A stretch of DNA of 64,000 bases from Strigamia acuminata (lineage: Eukaryota; Arthropoda; Chilopoda; Geophilomorpha; Linotaeniidae): positions 9,038,501 to 9,102,500 of the forward strand of contig OX442318.1 of assembly GCA_949358305.1 (NCBI GenBank), in the 5' to 3' direction. Both the position numbers and the translations under genes were made by a program. Numbering within the stretch: position 1 is the first letter of the stretch; each line of letters starts with the position of its first letter. This document shows positions 25,501 through 36,203 of this stretch, piece after piece. The notes beneath the pieces are model-generated. The model was not told the DNA's origin. It did no database searches and was given only the letters and a program-made list of their open reading frames with translations.

Positions 25501-28500
25501 GAAATTTAGTTTTTGGGTTAAGTGGGGTTGGGGATTTAGGGTGTTAGGGGGGGTTTGGAGTGTTAGGTAGGGTTTGGAGTTTTGGAGGTTTGGAAATTAA
25601 GTTTTGACGAGTGGAGGTTGTGTTTGGGTCAAGAATTGACTTTTTATGTCGAAAATTGGGTTTTTATATCAGGGATTTATTTTTTTTTCTATCAATTTTT
25701 GCATCTAAAATTTACTTTTGGCACATATAATTCAATTTTGCCACTTAAATTTACTATTTTCTTATATAAATTCACTTTTTACATATAAAATTAGTTATTT
25801 TTACATTAAAAATTGATTTTTTTACAGTAAAATTTACTTTTACCAGCTTCAAATTTACTTTTTCAGGCTTAAAACACTTTTTCAAGCTTAAAATACACTT
25901 TTTCAGGCTTAAAATACACTTTTTCAAGCTTAAAATTCACTTTTGCCACCATAAAATTTACTTTTTCATCTTAAAGTTCACTTTCTTCACATTAGAATTT
26001 ACTTTTTCTCACATTAAAATTCACTTTTTCTCACATTAAAATTCACTTTTTCTACATTAAAATTCACTTTTCCTTTGAAAATTCACATTTCTCATCCAAA
26101 AATTAATTACAACCCATTTATTTTTCTAAAAAATTTACACCGTCTAAAAATCCAATTTATTTTTCCCCAAAAATCCAAATCTTATTTTCAAGCCCTACTT
26201 TTACAATTAAAACCTACCAAATCAATTACCAGATAACAATATCTGTGTCATAACTCCCAAAAATTCCACCCAACACATTTTAACAACAAATATCAATAAA
26301 AATTCCTTAAAAAAATTGTAAAAAAAAAAAAAAATCTATATCTTGACGATTGACGGGTCGCTGGACACGAGGTTCATTGTATTTCCAGATTGTCCACTCG
26401 ACTCGCCAAGTACGACGGTGGAATTGCGTAAATATTCATCTTCAACGACGCCCGTCAATTTCTCCATCAAGGCTCCTCTTCCTGCGGCTCATCCGATAAA
26501 AAGGCCGCAAGGTCAGTCCCCAAAATGTGTTTTTATATATATATTTCTTTCAAATGTTTCCCACCTTCTGCACCTCTTAATTGGGGTTTAAAGCGGGAAA
26601 ATGTTGTTGCACCATGTTTGCATGTTGTTTTGTTCTCTGTTTGTTTGTTTTTATCGCCCTATTGTGTTTGTTTTTAAATTACTACACCTTTTTTTCGTGT
26701 TTGTGTGTGTCTAGTTGAATGAAATTCCTCTTAAGTGTTGGACCACTGACCTTTTGGGGTTTTTTTTGGGTGGGGTTGAGGAAATGAACAACGGGTAATT
26801 TAGTTTTGATTTATTCATGGATTTGGTTTGTTGGGTGTTATTAAGACACAATGTCACGTGTTGGTGTGCAAATAGTGAATTAATAAATTAATTTAAATCA
26901 CAATTTGTCTCTAAAATTGTGAAAAATCCTTAAAATTTGTTGGAAAAGTTGTAAAAATTCATAAAATCTGTTGGAAAAGTTGTAAAAATCCATAAAATCT
27001 GCCCCAAACATGTAAAAATGTGTAAAATCGGGTCAAAATCTCAACAAATCTGACCAGAATCGTCTAAAAATCCATAAAATCTGCCCCAAACATGTAAAAA
27101 TGTGTAAAATCGGGTCAAAATCTTAACAAATCCGACCAGAATCGTCTAAAAATCCATAAAATCAGCTGCGAAACTTGTACAAATTTGACAAATTTCGTGA
27201 AAATCCCATCAAACCTGTTCACAATCTTCTAAAAATCCATCAAATCCATTAAAATCTCATCAGATTAGTTAAAATACTGTAGAAATCACTCACGGAATAT
27301 TTATTAAAACTCAATAGGTTTACAATGGAAATTTTCAAAAACCTTTGCTAATCCCCTTTAAAAAAAATTTGTCGTAAACTGTATGCAATAAAATAAAATA
27401 AAACCGTTAAATGAAATAATAAAACGCAACCAATCCCACGAAAGCACATCAACTTCGAGTTTAGAAAGCGAACACCGTAATCCACTGGCTGTAAATGACG
27501 TCATTTCGACTTTGTCATATTGTCTTCGAGTTTAGCCGGACAAGTGGTAAAATTAGTGTTGATGATGTTCACGTGACGTCCTATTGGTGTCTCGGAGGGA
27601 TTTCCACGAGGTTTTTGAGTGGGATTTGTGTTTGGATACAATTGGGTGTCCTTAAAACAGTTTGGCCTCGTGATCTCCATCTTGATGGCTGAGGAGGAGG
27701 CCAAGCATGGCCACTGTGCCACGGTATACAGACCTTAGAAACCTAGTAAAGAAAAGGATAGTCATAAGTAGCCAAGCAGAGCGGACGAGCTAACTCTTCC
27801 ATGCCATCATAAATTTCGCTTCTCTTCGCTTTTCTTTGCTTGTTTTCATCAACACTTTCACTCTCTATTCTTTATTTCAACCAAATTTCAACATTTTAGA
27901 CAAAATGCAATGTTGTTTCAACATTTTAACCAAAATTCAATGTTATTTCAACCTTATTTCAACATTTTAGCCAAAATTCAATGTTATTTCAATGTTATTT
28001 CAACATTTTAGCCAAAATTCAATGTAATTTCAACCTTATTTCAACATTTTGACCAAAATCAAAGTAATTTTAACCTTATTTCAACATTTTAACCAAAATT
28101 CAATGTTATTTCAACATTTAAGCCAAATTTCAATGTTATTTCAACATTTTAGCCAAAATTCAATGTAATTTCAACCTTATTTTAACATTTAAGCCAAAAT
28201 TCAATGTTATTTCAACATTTTAGCCAAAATTCAATGTTATTTCAACATTTTAACCAAAATTCAATGTTATTTCAACCTTATTTCAACATTTTAGCCAAAA
28301 TTCAATGTTATTTCAATGTTATTTCAACATTTTAGCCAAAATTCAATGTAATTTCAACCTTATTTCAACATTTTGACCAAAATCAAAGTAATTTTAACCT
28401 TATTTCAACATTTTAACCAAAATTCAATGTTATTTCAACATTTAAGCCAAATTTCAATGTTATTTCAACATTTTAGCCAAAATTCAATGTAATTTCAACC

Positions 28501-31500
28501 TTATTTTAACATTTAAGCCAAAATTCAATGTTATTTCAACATTTTAGCCAAAATTCAATGTTATTTCAACATTTTAGCCAAAATTCAATGTTATTTTAAC
28601 CTTACTTCAACATTTTAACCAAAATTCAATCTAATTTCAACCTTACTTCAACATTTTAACCAAAATTCAATCTAATTTCAACCTTACTTCAACATTGTAA
28701 CCAAAATTCAATATTAGCGGTATTATCTCAATAAGATGACACAGGATTACAGCATCCAGTTGCTTATGCCAGTATACAATTGAACCAAGCAGAAATAAAT
28801 TATTGCACAACAGAAAAAGAACTATTAGCCGTAGTGTATGCCGTTAAGGAATTTAGATGTTCAATGTTTTTTCAACATCTGGCTGGTGCGGGTGGAGTAA
28901 GGAACTGGATACGAAATATATACTTGTGACTTTACTAAATTATAATCAAAATCTACCCGAGCGATTAAACTCAACCCATGATTACGCATCCAAAAAAAAA
29001 TCCTCCGGCCCCACGGTCGAATCCAGTTCGGCTTTCCCACCCGTAATCAATGATGATACTTTAGGTAGCATCAACTATAATTTGTTTTAACGCTCGGGTA
29101 TTGCTTGAAATGAGTTCTATTTAGTCAGGTGTGAACAGGTGTGCAGGGAAGAGTTGCACCTCTCAACTGCCTTTGATTGGCTGGCGGCAAATCCCACCCA
29201 AACGCCTGGATTGGCGACGCCTCGTGTGACACGAGTAAATCAGAGTATCGGCTTTTTCGCCATCCGACAAAACTCCTTTTGAGGGAGTGGTTTCGTGACC
29301 CCATTTGAGGCAGAGAGAAAAAAAATAGTCGATTAATTGAGGCTAAGAAAGTTTTATTAATCCATTTCTCACGTAACAAGCGAGAAAACGAGCGGCGTTT
29401 GAGTGCAAAAATGCTATCAGCATCTCATTAGGAAAAAGTTGATTTCATTTCTGTGTTTAGTGAGGTGTGGAGTATATTGCCTTACTCCCCCCTTTGTGTT
29501 TTTCACTCATGGACGAACCAACCTTTCCTCTTGACTTGAAGGGAAAGTTGAGTCGTTTCGAGCGAGGGATATAATCTTAAGATGGTACACGACTAAGGAG
29601 GACATTGTGGTCATAAAAGAGGATCAAATTAACTCCCACTTTTATCCCACATTATGTTGTCTTGTGGTCAGTGCGGTTTTAAAACGATGCCGCGCGGATG
29701 CAAATTTGTAAGTCCAAAATTTTTTTTTGTTTTAGAAAAAAATTTTTTTTAATGATATGTTTTTTTGATATAATTCGAAGGTGTGTTCATTTTAAAATGT
29801 ATAAATTTTTAACTTTTTTTTTTTTTTTTTTATTTATTTACAAGGCGGTTACAACGCGAGTCACATTGGCGCCGAGTCGATGCAAACTCTTGGCGAGATG
29901 AACCATGAGGAACAAGGCGGGGGAGGCGGGTTCAATTTACACAACTACGACGATAGTCACGACTACCACAGTCTCGAAGCCTCGTCGGCGCACAACGGTT
30001 ACTTGGACAACAGTCCCGAGTTCTATTCCATGATGCCCGAGTCGAAATACCAGCCCCAGTATCACAACAAGCCTTTTCCACGGGGTGAGTTTCGCATTAA
30101 AAAACAGAAAAAAGAAAAGAAAAAAAAACCTTGTGCTTAGTCAATCACCTGGCTTCACTCACCTGTGACTCACTCGAGTGTCCTCAGTCTCCCCCTCCGC
30201 TCTTTTCTTGTGAAATTTTGATGAAATGCGTCACGGATGAAGGTTGGGTCAATGGCGAAATAAATTCAAACACTTGTTGATTCGGGAGGGAGCGAGAGTG
30301 AGAAAAGCCGAAGAAGTTTTATTTAGTTTTTTTTTTTTTTGACATTTGACATATGATACGTTTCTTGGAAATAATTTTCAATTTCAGTTTAAATTTAATG
30401 GTTGGATTAAAATAATAATATAAAAAAAGAAAATAGAATACAAGCGGCATGTTAATTACACAAGCAAAACTCAAGGACAGCATTTTTTGGCGTTACAAGG
30501 TCTTTCACGGATGATGATACTATAAAGAAGAAAGTCGATGAAAAGATAGTGTCCGATTAATTTGGACGTTGCGGAGGGAAAAAAAAGACATCGCGCGTAT
30601 TTAAAGCAGAATTTGGATACAAGTGCGCTGCATTTTGTCACTAGGGGCTAAATAAATACATTAAACATTTTCCACATGTTAAACTCGAAAAGATCAGTTT
30701 AGCGACTGTCGGTATAGCAATTTTCGGGGAAAATGGTACGTTTTAGCGACGAAGTACATACCATAAAATATTAACAGCGTTTTGTAGAGATGGAAGTGCT
30801 ATCAACGTTAGAAATTAAAGACGTTGAAAGTACGTCTTTCGCTGTCATAGCATCGATACGACATATCTGCGTTAAAGTATTTATTTAATTTATTTACATC
30901 GTTTGATCGTTAAAAATATATTAATTCTTTCCTTCAACGAGGTTTATGAAGCGTGTATGTCTATTGTGTTAGTTGGATTCAAAATTTTTGCGTAATTATC
31001 GCAGTGGTATGTATGTAAATGCTATGTAAGCAGTTGGGCAACAGTTGCAAAGAGGGGCTGGTGAATGCACCACTGCAGAGATGATAGATATTGATAAAAG
31101 CTAAAATGAGTCTGGCATTAAAAAGTATGTTTTTTTTTATTTATTTATTAATTTTTAGAAAATAATTTATTGTTTTTGTAGCGCGAGTTTAGGGCTTTTT
31201 GTTTATTTGTTTATTAACATTTAGGGATATTAATTGGTTGGTGCTTTTGTTTGTCTCGTGCACCCCGAGTCTAGGGCATGGAGGAAGTTTTTTATGATAA
31301 CCGGTTCGAAAAAACATTATTAGCACACAATGGGTGAGAAAGAAAGAAAGTAAGTCTTATTCTTCTCATCAGCTTGTAATGACCGATAATTTTCACATGT
31401 GCCTTTTTTATTTTTTTATTTTTTATTTTTTTTATTTATTTTTTTCTTTCTTCGTTCTTAAATGTTGTTTTCTTGGCTCATGAGAACAATTGGCACAGCG

Positions 31501-33172
31501 ACAAAATTAATCAAAAATTTATATCGAATTAAAGTATTTTTTTTTTCTTTAAACCGAAAAAAGGAATCGTGACGCTATTTTTGCCAAATTTAACGTATAA
31601 CTTATATCTCACACTATTGGATTCGTCATCCCTACTTTGCTAGGTTAACCTAGGCTAGTCTACTTGGTTTTTTGAAAAAGCATATACTTATTCTGGAAAT
31701 TGACTGCGAACAAAATGTCGCCGGGGTTGTCGTAAAATTCGGGAGATTGACGGTGTCTTTTTGTGTTTTCAGGTCGGTATCCTCCGCACGAAGCGGCTTT
31801 TCCGGATGCTTTCAATACGGCGTATGAACAGCCGTTTCAGACGGTGCCCAGTTCGGTGCCCACGTCCGAACCATGGTCCCACCAGGGGGAGATTGGCGGC
31901 AACCCGTTGGGGCCACCGCAGCATCCACACGCCATTCATCCGGGTTTTCTAGCTCATCATCGAGACGCACATACCCCGCTTAGTACTCATTTGTCGAGTA
32001 GCGGGGACTCGAAACCGGTCATACAAGCTGCTGTGTTGGCTGGTTACTCAGGTTTGGATAAGGAAAAGGTGGAATGCAGTGATTAATCTTGTTTGGATGA
32101 TGTAATTATGTGATAAATGGGGGAAAACAACGGTTTATTCAATTATTTGGCTTTAAAATGCGATTAGATGGGTGTTGTTTGTTTATAGTTTGGTCTGAAA
32201 GAGTGATGGGAATTTTTTTTTTTAATGTTTGTTTGTTTTATTATTAAATTTCCTTTTTAAGAATATTTTTTTCTATTAAATTTTTTTTTTTTAGAATTTT
32301 TTTCTTCTTAAATTTTAATTTTTTCAACTGAATTTTAATTTATTTCATGAAATTTAATTTTTCGCATTTAAATTTCTCTTTTTTCATTTAAACTTTTTAT
32401 TTTCTACCTGAATATTCCATTTTTAATATAAATTTTCTATTTTTACTTAAATTTTCCATTTTTTTCATAAAATTTCCATTTTTTTACATAAAATTTTCAT
32501 TTTTCACTTGAAATTCTCCATTTTTCACCTGAAATTCTCCATTTTTTACCTGAAATTCTCCATTTTTCACTTGAAATTCTACATTTTTCACCTGAATTTT
32601 CCATTTTTCACCTGAATTTTCAACTTTTCACCTGAATTATCCATTTTTAACTTGAATTATCCATTTATTACTAAATTTTCTATTTTCTATTCAATTTTTT
32701 AATTAAAAAAAAAATAACCATCCATTCAATCTAAAATGACCAAAATCCAAACAGATTTCATTATTGCAAACACTTATTTACATTTCCACTCATAATCCCA
32801 ACCATTCTAATCGAATTGTACGATTTTACAGGAAGTGGTCCGATCCAGCTGTGGCAGTTTCTACTCGAACTATTGACGGACAAATCGTGTCAATCATTTA
32901 TCAGTTGGACCGGTGACGGATGGGAATTCAAGCTCACAGACCCCGACGAAGTGGCAAGGCGGTGGGGTGTTCGTAAAAACAAACCCAAAATGAACTACGA
33001 AAAACTCAGTCGTGGTTTACGCTATTATTACGACAAAAACATAATACACAAAACCACCGGCAAACGTTACGTGTATCGCTTTGTGTGCGACCTGCAGTCG
33101 CTGTTGGGCTACACGCCCGAAGAACTCCACGCCATGGTGGATTTGAAGCCCGAAAAGAAAGATGACGACTGA
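19418..33172 (+). CDS. pnt: Pointed/ETS1-family transcription factor (7 exons, 5' end missing)
   Basis: This is an ETS-domain transcription factor, ortholog of Drosophila pointed and vertebrate ETS1/ETS2, a nuclear effector of receptor tyrosine kinase-Ras-MAPK signalling. Exons are 19418-19534, 21154-21354, 24724-24990, 26389-26511, 29845-30084, 31773-32051 and 32832-33172, 1568 nt in all. In order they encode the MAPK phosphoacceptor motif PPLTPGT (equivalent to PntP2/ETS1 sites), the SAM/PNT domain, a Q/N/S-rich linker, a [13 protein letters not shown] segment matching the ETS1 region before the ETS domain, and the full ETS winged helix. The tail EKKDDD resembles fly Pnt. All exon joins are GT-AG and phase 1. 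The N-terminus before DIPAQVPP is not placed; several upstream leader candidates exist. Family identity is certain; isoform structure is inferred. Confidence 0.95.
20390..20519 (+). promoter_or_regulatory. Candidate internal pnt promoter with TATA box and short leader exon
   Basis: A CT-rich stretch with GAGA-type repeats (CGCTCTCTCTCTGTCTC) is followed by TTATAAAT at 20459-20466. Some 55 bp further is a consensus donor GAGAG|GTAAGG at 20520. The ATG at 20488 opens 11 codons that end out of phase with all pnt exons, so the exon would be non-coding. Location before the PNT exon is compatible with an alternative transcript start. Confidence 0.3.
21154..21354 (+). CDS. pnt: pnt exon: SAM/PNT domain
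   Basis: 67 codons encode the pointed domain: [20 protein letters not shown], then [20 protein letters not shown] and HLDILQK. These landmarks ([15 protein letters not shown]) are diagnostic of ETS1/pnt PNT domains, which dock MAPK and coactivators. Acceptor GATTGCAG, donor AAAAAG|GTATTA, phase 1-1. Confidence 0.97.
22785..22980. repeat. 30-bp minisatellite, near-identical units
   Basis: Six consecutive, essentially exact copies of a 30-bp unit (GAAATTCGAAAAAATGCATG + AAAATTTTGA). Because 30 is divisible by 3, it is open in several frames on both strands and mimics coding sequence. Flanking decayed copies extend to about 23100. Confidence 0.95.
24165..24600. repeat. 31-bp minisatellite
   Basis: Repeats of TTCATTTTGCAACAGATTTT plus GTGACATTTTG (31 bp). 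Units contain CAACAG and end close to the splice acceptor of the following pnt exon, so many copies look like weak acceptors. Confidence 0.92.
24724..24990 (+). CDS. pnt: pnt exon: linker after PNT domain
   Basis: 89 codons follow a CTCTTGCAG acceptor. The start [19 protein letters not shown] continues the PNT domain; the end is rich in Asn, Gln, Ser and Thr ([20 protein letters not shown]), as expected of a disordered activation linker. Donor GGAAG|GTATAA. GC content is well above the flanking intron. Phase 1-1. Confidence 0.93.
25650..26090. repeat. About 21-bp minisatellite
   Basis: Repeats of the type CTTAAAATACACTTTTTCAG(G), about 21 bp with degenerate flanks on both sides. Confidence 0.85.
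26389..26511 (+). CDS. pnt: pnt exon: Ser/Thr-rich linker
   Basis: Acceptor ATTTCCAG, 41 codons, donor GCAAG|GTCAGT. The peptide starts [20 protein letters not shown]. It is phase 1-1 and joins in frame to the exons on both sides. No named domain, so assignment to pnt rests on strand, phase and location. Confidence 0.75.
26935..27250. repeat. 31-bp and 82-bp tandem repeats
   Basis: Two copies of a 31-bp unit (CATAAAATCTGTTGGAAAAG...) are followed by two copies of an 82-bp unit (CATAAAATCTGCCCCAAACA...) that shares its first 11 bp, then decayed copies. Confidence 0.8.
27420..27760 (+). promoter_or_regulatory. Candidate internal promoter or enhancer with CRE
   Basis: A unique island lies between two minisatellite tracts, with a perfect TGACGTCA at 27496-27503, TTCACGTGACGTCC near 27569 (E-box fused to a half CRE) and an inverted CCAAT (CTATTGGTG). 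The position, after the PNT exon and before the ETS exons, is where a PNT-less (P1-like) isoform would start. Inference only. Confidence 0.3.
27880..28712. repeat. 30-bp minisatellite with a 324-bp higher-order repeat
   Basis: The basic unit is TTCAATGTTATTTCAACATT + TTAGCCAAAA (30 bp) with an occasional CAACCTTATTT insertion. The variant order starting at 27961 recurs from 28285, showing duplication of a block of about ten units. Confidence 0.92.
28712..28866 (+). pseudogene. Ty3/gypsy RT-RNase H fragment, broken
   Basis: The frame reads LAVLSQ, an in-frame TAA, then HPVAYAS and [17 protein letters not shown], matching the start of the gypsy-class RNase H region that follows reverse transcriptase. 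About 50 codons survive, with a stop and no neighbouring RT or integrase. Minisatellite-type sequence (CAATGTTTTTTCAACAT) resumes immediately after it, so the scrap is embedded in, or flanked by, the 30-bp array. Confidence 0.75.
28962..29064 (+). CDS. Possible alternative pnt exon (uncertain)
   Basis: A Ser-rich peptide ([20 protein letters not shown]) ends at a phase-1 donor TTTAG|GTAGCA, which would join in frame to the next certain pnt exon at 29845. No phase-1 acceptor was found at its 5' side, so it cannot follow the 26389 exon in frame as written. It might be a first exon, a decayed exon or chance. Confidence 0.3.
29845..30084 (+). CDS. pnt: pnt exon: Gly/His/Tyr-rich linker
   Basis: The acceptor TTTACAAG follows a long T tract; 80 codons; donor CACGGG|GTGAGT. 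It encodes [15 protein letters not shown] when joined to the preceding exon, then GGGGG, then [13 protein letters not shown] and [17 protein letters not shown]. This is a low-complexity, probably disordered region. GC content is well above the intron. Phase 1-1. Confidence 0.9.
30085..31772 (+). other. pnt intron, no repeat array
   Basis: AT-rich intron without a clear minisatellite. The motif ATGGTACGTTTTAGCGAC (near 30732) recurs inverted near 36692, suggesting scraps of the same dispersed element. Nothing else recognised. Confidence 0.5.
31773..32051 (+). CDS. pnt: pnt exon: Pro/His-rich linker and pre-ETS segment
   Basis: 93 codons after GTTTTCAG. Starts [14 protein letters not shown], passes a Pro/His-rich tract, and ends [14 protein letters not shown], nearly the sequence that leads into the ETS domain of ETS1 (where it forms part of the autoinhibitory region). 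Donor TACTCAG|GTTTGG, phase 1-1. The coding sequence is clearly GC-richer than the intron. Confidence 0.95.
32240..32695. repeat. About 21-bp minisatellite
   Basis: Repeats of CCTGAAATTCTCCATTTTTCA, about 21 bp, strongly pyrimidine-biased, running toward the acceptor of the ETS exon. Confidence 0.85.
32832..33172 (+). CDS. pnt: pnt last exon: complete ETS DNA-binding domain
   Basis: Acceptor TTTTACAG, stop TGA at 33170-33172. The ETS domain reads from [15 protein letters not shown] to [10 protein letters not shown], with all landmarks: [33 protein letters not shown] (the two recognition-helix arginines that contact GGAA) and YVYRF. A C-terminal [11 protein letters not shown] helix and an EKKDDD tail follow, as in fly Pnt. 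Confidence 0.98.
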
Positions 33173-34392
33173 ATTTGTTACGATTTATTACAAATTACTA
33201 CTTTTTCAACAACTGTGCGCCGTTGCCGAAACAAAGTGCGAAATACCAAAGGTTTTAAATGCTCTAATAGGGCTCGACATAATTTCTCTTTTTTTGTGTG
33301 TAAAATAGTCGACGAAAACGAGACTTGAATTTTGTGTTGCGCCGATTCATCGTGTGGGGTTTTCGGCCAGTATTTTTAGTTTTTTGTTTTTTTTTTGTTT
33401 TGTTTTTCATTTATTATGACTTATTATTATAATTATATTGAATTATTATCATAATTATTAAAGTGTATTATTTTTTTTTGTTTTTTTGGTCTAAAAAAAA
33501 CAAAAGAAACGAAGAAAAATGGCGATTGTCGAAGATTTTTGGATATTTTAAAAAAATATTTTCCTTTTTATATGTAAAAGATATAAATAATGAGGTCACA
33601 AATTATAATTATTAATTAATTATTATAATCAACACTCACTTTGTTTTTTTTTTAAGAAAAAAAAAATAATAATATTAAAATAAAATCATTTTTCTTTATT
33701 TTTATGTTGTCTTTTAAACGAATAATCAACTTGCACAATATTTTGTCAATTTAATGCTTTGACACACCATTTTCTGTTTAATTTTTAAACATATGAAGTC
33801 ACATGTGCCTTTTAACATCTTGCTGTCACAGTATACGGAGTTTTATATTTGATTTTTATGATTTTTATTTTTTAAATTAGGGAAATTGAAAAGAAAAAAT
33901 TTTTGTTGTTGTTTATCTTGTTCTTGATTACAAATGTTGAGATATTTTGTAATTTAATTTGGTAATATTTCTTTGAAATTCTAGAAAAGAGTGTTGTTAC
34001 AACAGGGGAGACAATCAAAGGATTTTGCGAGATTTTGCGAGACTGGTGAGAGAAAGTGAGAGCATAATTTTTAAAGATGAAAAAAAAAAAGTGTAGTGTG
34101 GGTTTGTTTTGATTTGTCCAGTTTGGTTTTTTTAGAGTTGGGAATGTGATCTCAGTAGAAATTTGTATACAAAAAAGGTTGAGCGAAGACTGGAGAGATG
34201 GCGAAGGATAAAAGAAATAGGAAATTGATATATGTTAGTTGAGTTTTGATTTTAATTTTGATTCTCTTTTGATTTCTAAAAGTATTTTTTGTTTGTATTA
34301 TTTTATTTTTGTCATTTTGTAAATAGCTTCCACCCACACCACACATTTTACAGTGAATTATTATTATTATTAATTATTATTAATTATTATTA

Positions 34393-34438
<46 letters not shown>

Positions 34439-35040
34439 GTTGAATCTGGAGTTATCACCAGAAAAGTGAACAAATGTTTTTAAATAAATAAATAAATAAA
34501 AAATTGTCCAAAATTGTTTTGGACTAGGTATTTTGATTATTGTATATGTATTTCAAAAAAAAATAAAATTTTAAAGAAATAAAAATAAAAAATGTATTAA
34601 TATGAAAGTGTATTGTGTACGTTTATTTTTTGTTATATAACTCGAAAGGAAAACAGGAACAAGATTATAAAATGGCGATTATTTCTTTTAATTTTTAATA
34701 ACAGATGGCGCAACCAAAATATATCATGTATGGAAAACCATTCGTATCACACACTCACAAAATAAAAACTCAACCAAACCAACTTTCATTTCCCTTCTAT
34801 TTTATTTTAAAAATTGAATAAAATTTTAAAAACTCTAAAAAAAAAAATTCCAACTTCATTTTTACATATTTTTATATTATATTATATTTACAAAACATCA
34901 TTATTGAAATGTAGATTACATTGTGTTGCCATACAACCGTCAGGACAAGGCGCGGCATAATGCGCAAACTCAAAATGGCTGCCTCACATAGCAACAAGAT
35001 GAACTTATCTCCTAACCGACACTAAATAACGTCTTTTCTC
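33173..35040 (+). other. pnt 3' UTR and intergenic region
   Basis: AT-rich trailer with several AATAAA-type signals (for example near 34482-34497 within an AAATA run). Simple repeats include a TTA microsatellite at about 34362-34436. No other gene is seen before TMEM192. Confidence 0.6.
34362..34436. repeat. (TTA)n microsatellite
   Basis: About 25 trinucleotide units with TTAATTA interruptions at the left edge. Confidence 0.9.
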
Positions 35041-35053
35041 ATGAAACACGGCG

Positions 35054-36203
35054 ATGGTTAGCTTGGACAGAGCAAGAGTAAGTCCCCCGCATTAATCCCA
35101 CAAGCAAAAACACTAAATCTCCATGCTTTCCATCATTTTATTCACAAATATAGGGCTATTTCTACGAGAACGATCCGAGTCATGATCACGAGATTCTGGT
35201 CGATGATGCTCACATCAGTTGCGAAGAAGACAACAAAATATCGTTTAGGACTATCTCCACGCCATGGGCGATTATTTCACAGATAACACTTCTCGTAAGC
35301 ACGCAATACGCGAATAATTTCCCGAAAAATAATGCATAAATCGTGAATTTTTTAGATATTTTTTGAAATTTTAACCTTCGTTATTCCCGCATATTATTGC
35401 GAACAATGTGAGCTGAGCCACACGAGCGTCATATCCGTTTTAGTCTACTCCCGTTTTATTCTCTGGTGTCTGTTTTTGATTTTCGCCCGATATCAGCACT
35501 GTCAGCACAGCAAGTTCCGGCGGAACGGATATTTGGATTTTTATTTACAAACTCATTTCGTGCGACAAGTTCCGGCGTATACGATCACGGCGGGAAATTC
35601 GATTCTCATGGTCGCCATTGTTTTAATGGCGGATTATTGCGGGGAAAGCTTTCCCAAGTGCCAAGCGCACGAATACCTGAAACCGCAGCATTATATTCAG
35701 ATTATATCCACGTTGGAAGTGCTCGTGTGCTTACCGGCGTTGATTTTGTATTTACGTGAGTTTTATCTGTTTCCAGTTCAGTTGTGAAGGAGTGGTGATT
35801 AATTTTTGGTGTCGTAGAGACTTCAAAACTGAACTAGAATGTGAATTTTTTTTGTAATTTTATATTTTTTTTTAGTTAGGACTATTACCTTTAACAAAAG
35901 GGCTCTTGGACCGGATGTAGAACAAAATGAAAGCGTTATTAATTTTCTATATGGACAAGTACCTTCGACAGACATTGGATTTAGGTTTTTATTTTATTTT
36001 AATTACTTATTACTGATTTTTTTTTTAATTTCTTATTATTTTCGGTTTGTTTTAGGGACGAAGACCGGTTGGATGATGTGTTGGAAAAACAGGCCGATCT
36101 GATCCGTTATTTACGGGAGCACAACGCGAAATTAGGGAGGAAAATAATTTATTTGACGGGCGAATTAAAAATAAGTAAAATGAGACATTTAGCCGAAGTG
36201 TGA
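35054..36203 (+). CDS. TMEM192: TMEM192-like lysosomal membrane protein, five exons
   Basis: Exons are 35054-35077, 35154-35294, 35356-35755, 35876-35984 and 36056-36203, giving 273 codons; human TMEM192 is about 271 aa. All introns are short (61-120 bp), GT-AG and in consistent phase. Four hydrophobic segments are visible: one across the exon 2/3 join (ITLL + [15 protein letters not shown]), then [30 protein letters not shown] and [14 protein letters not shown]. The diagnostic parts are the C-terminal [24 protein letters not shown] and [19 protein letters not shown], a coiled-coil tail that lines up with the human protein. TMEM192 sits in late endosome and lysosome membranes; its biochemical role is not well defined. 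An upstream ATG at 35041 opens a 6-codon uORF overlapping the chosen start. Confidence 0.93.
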
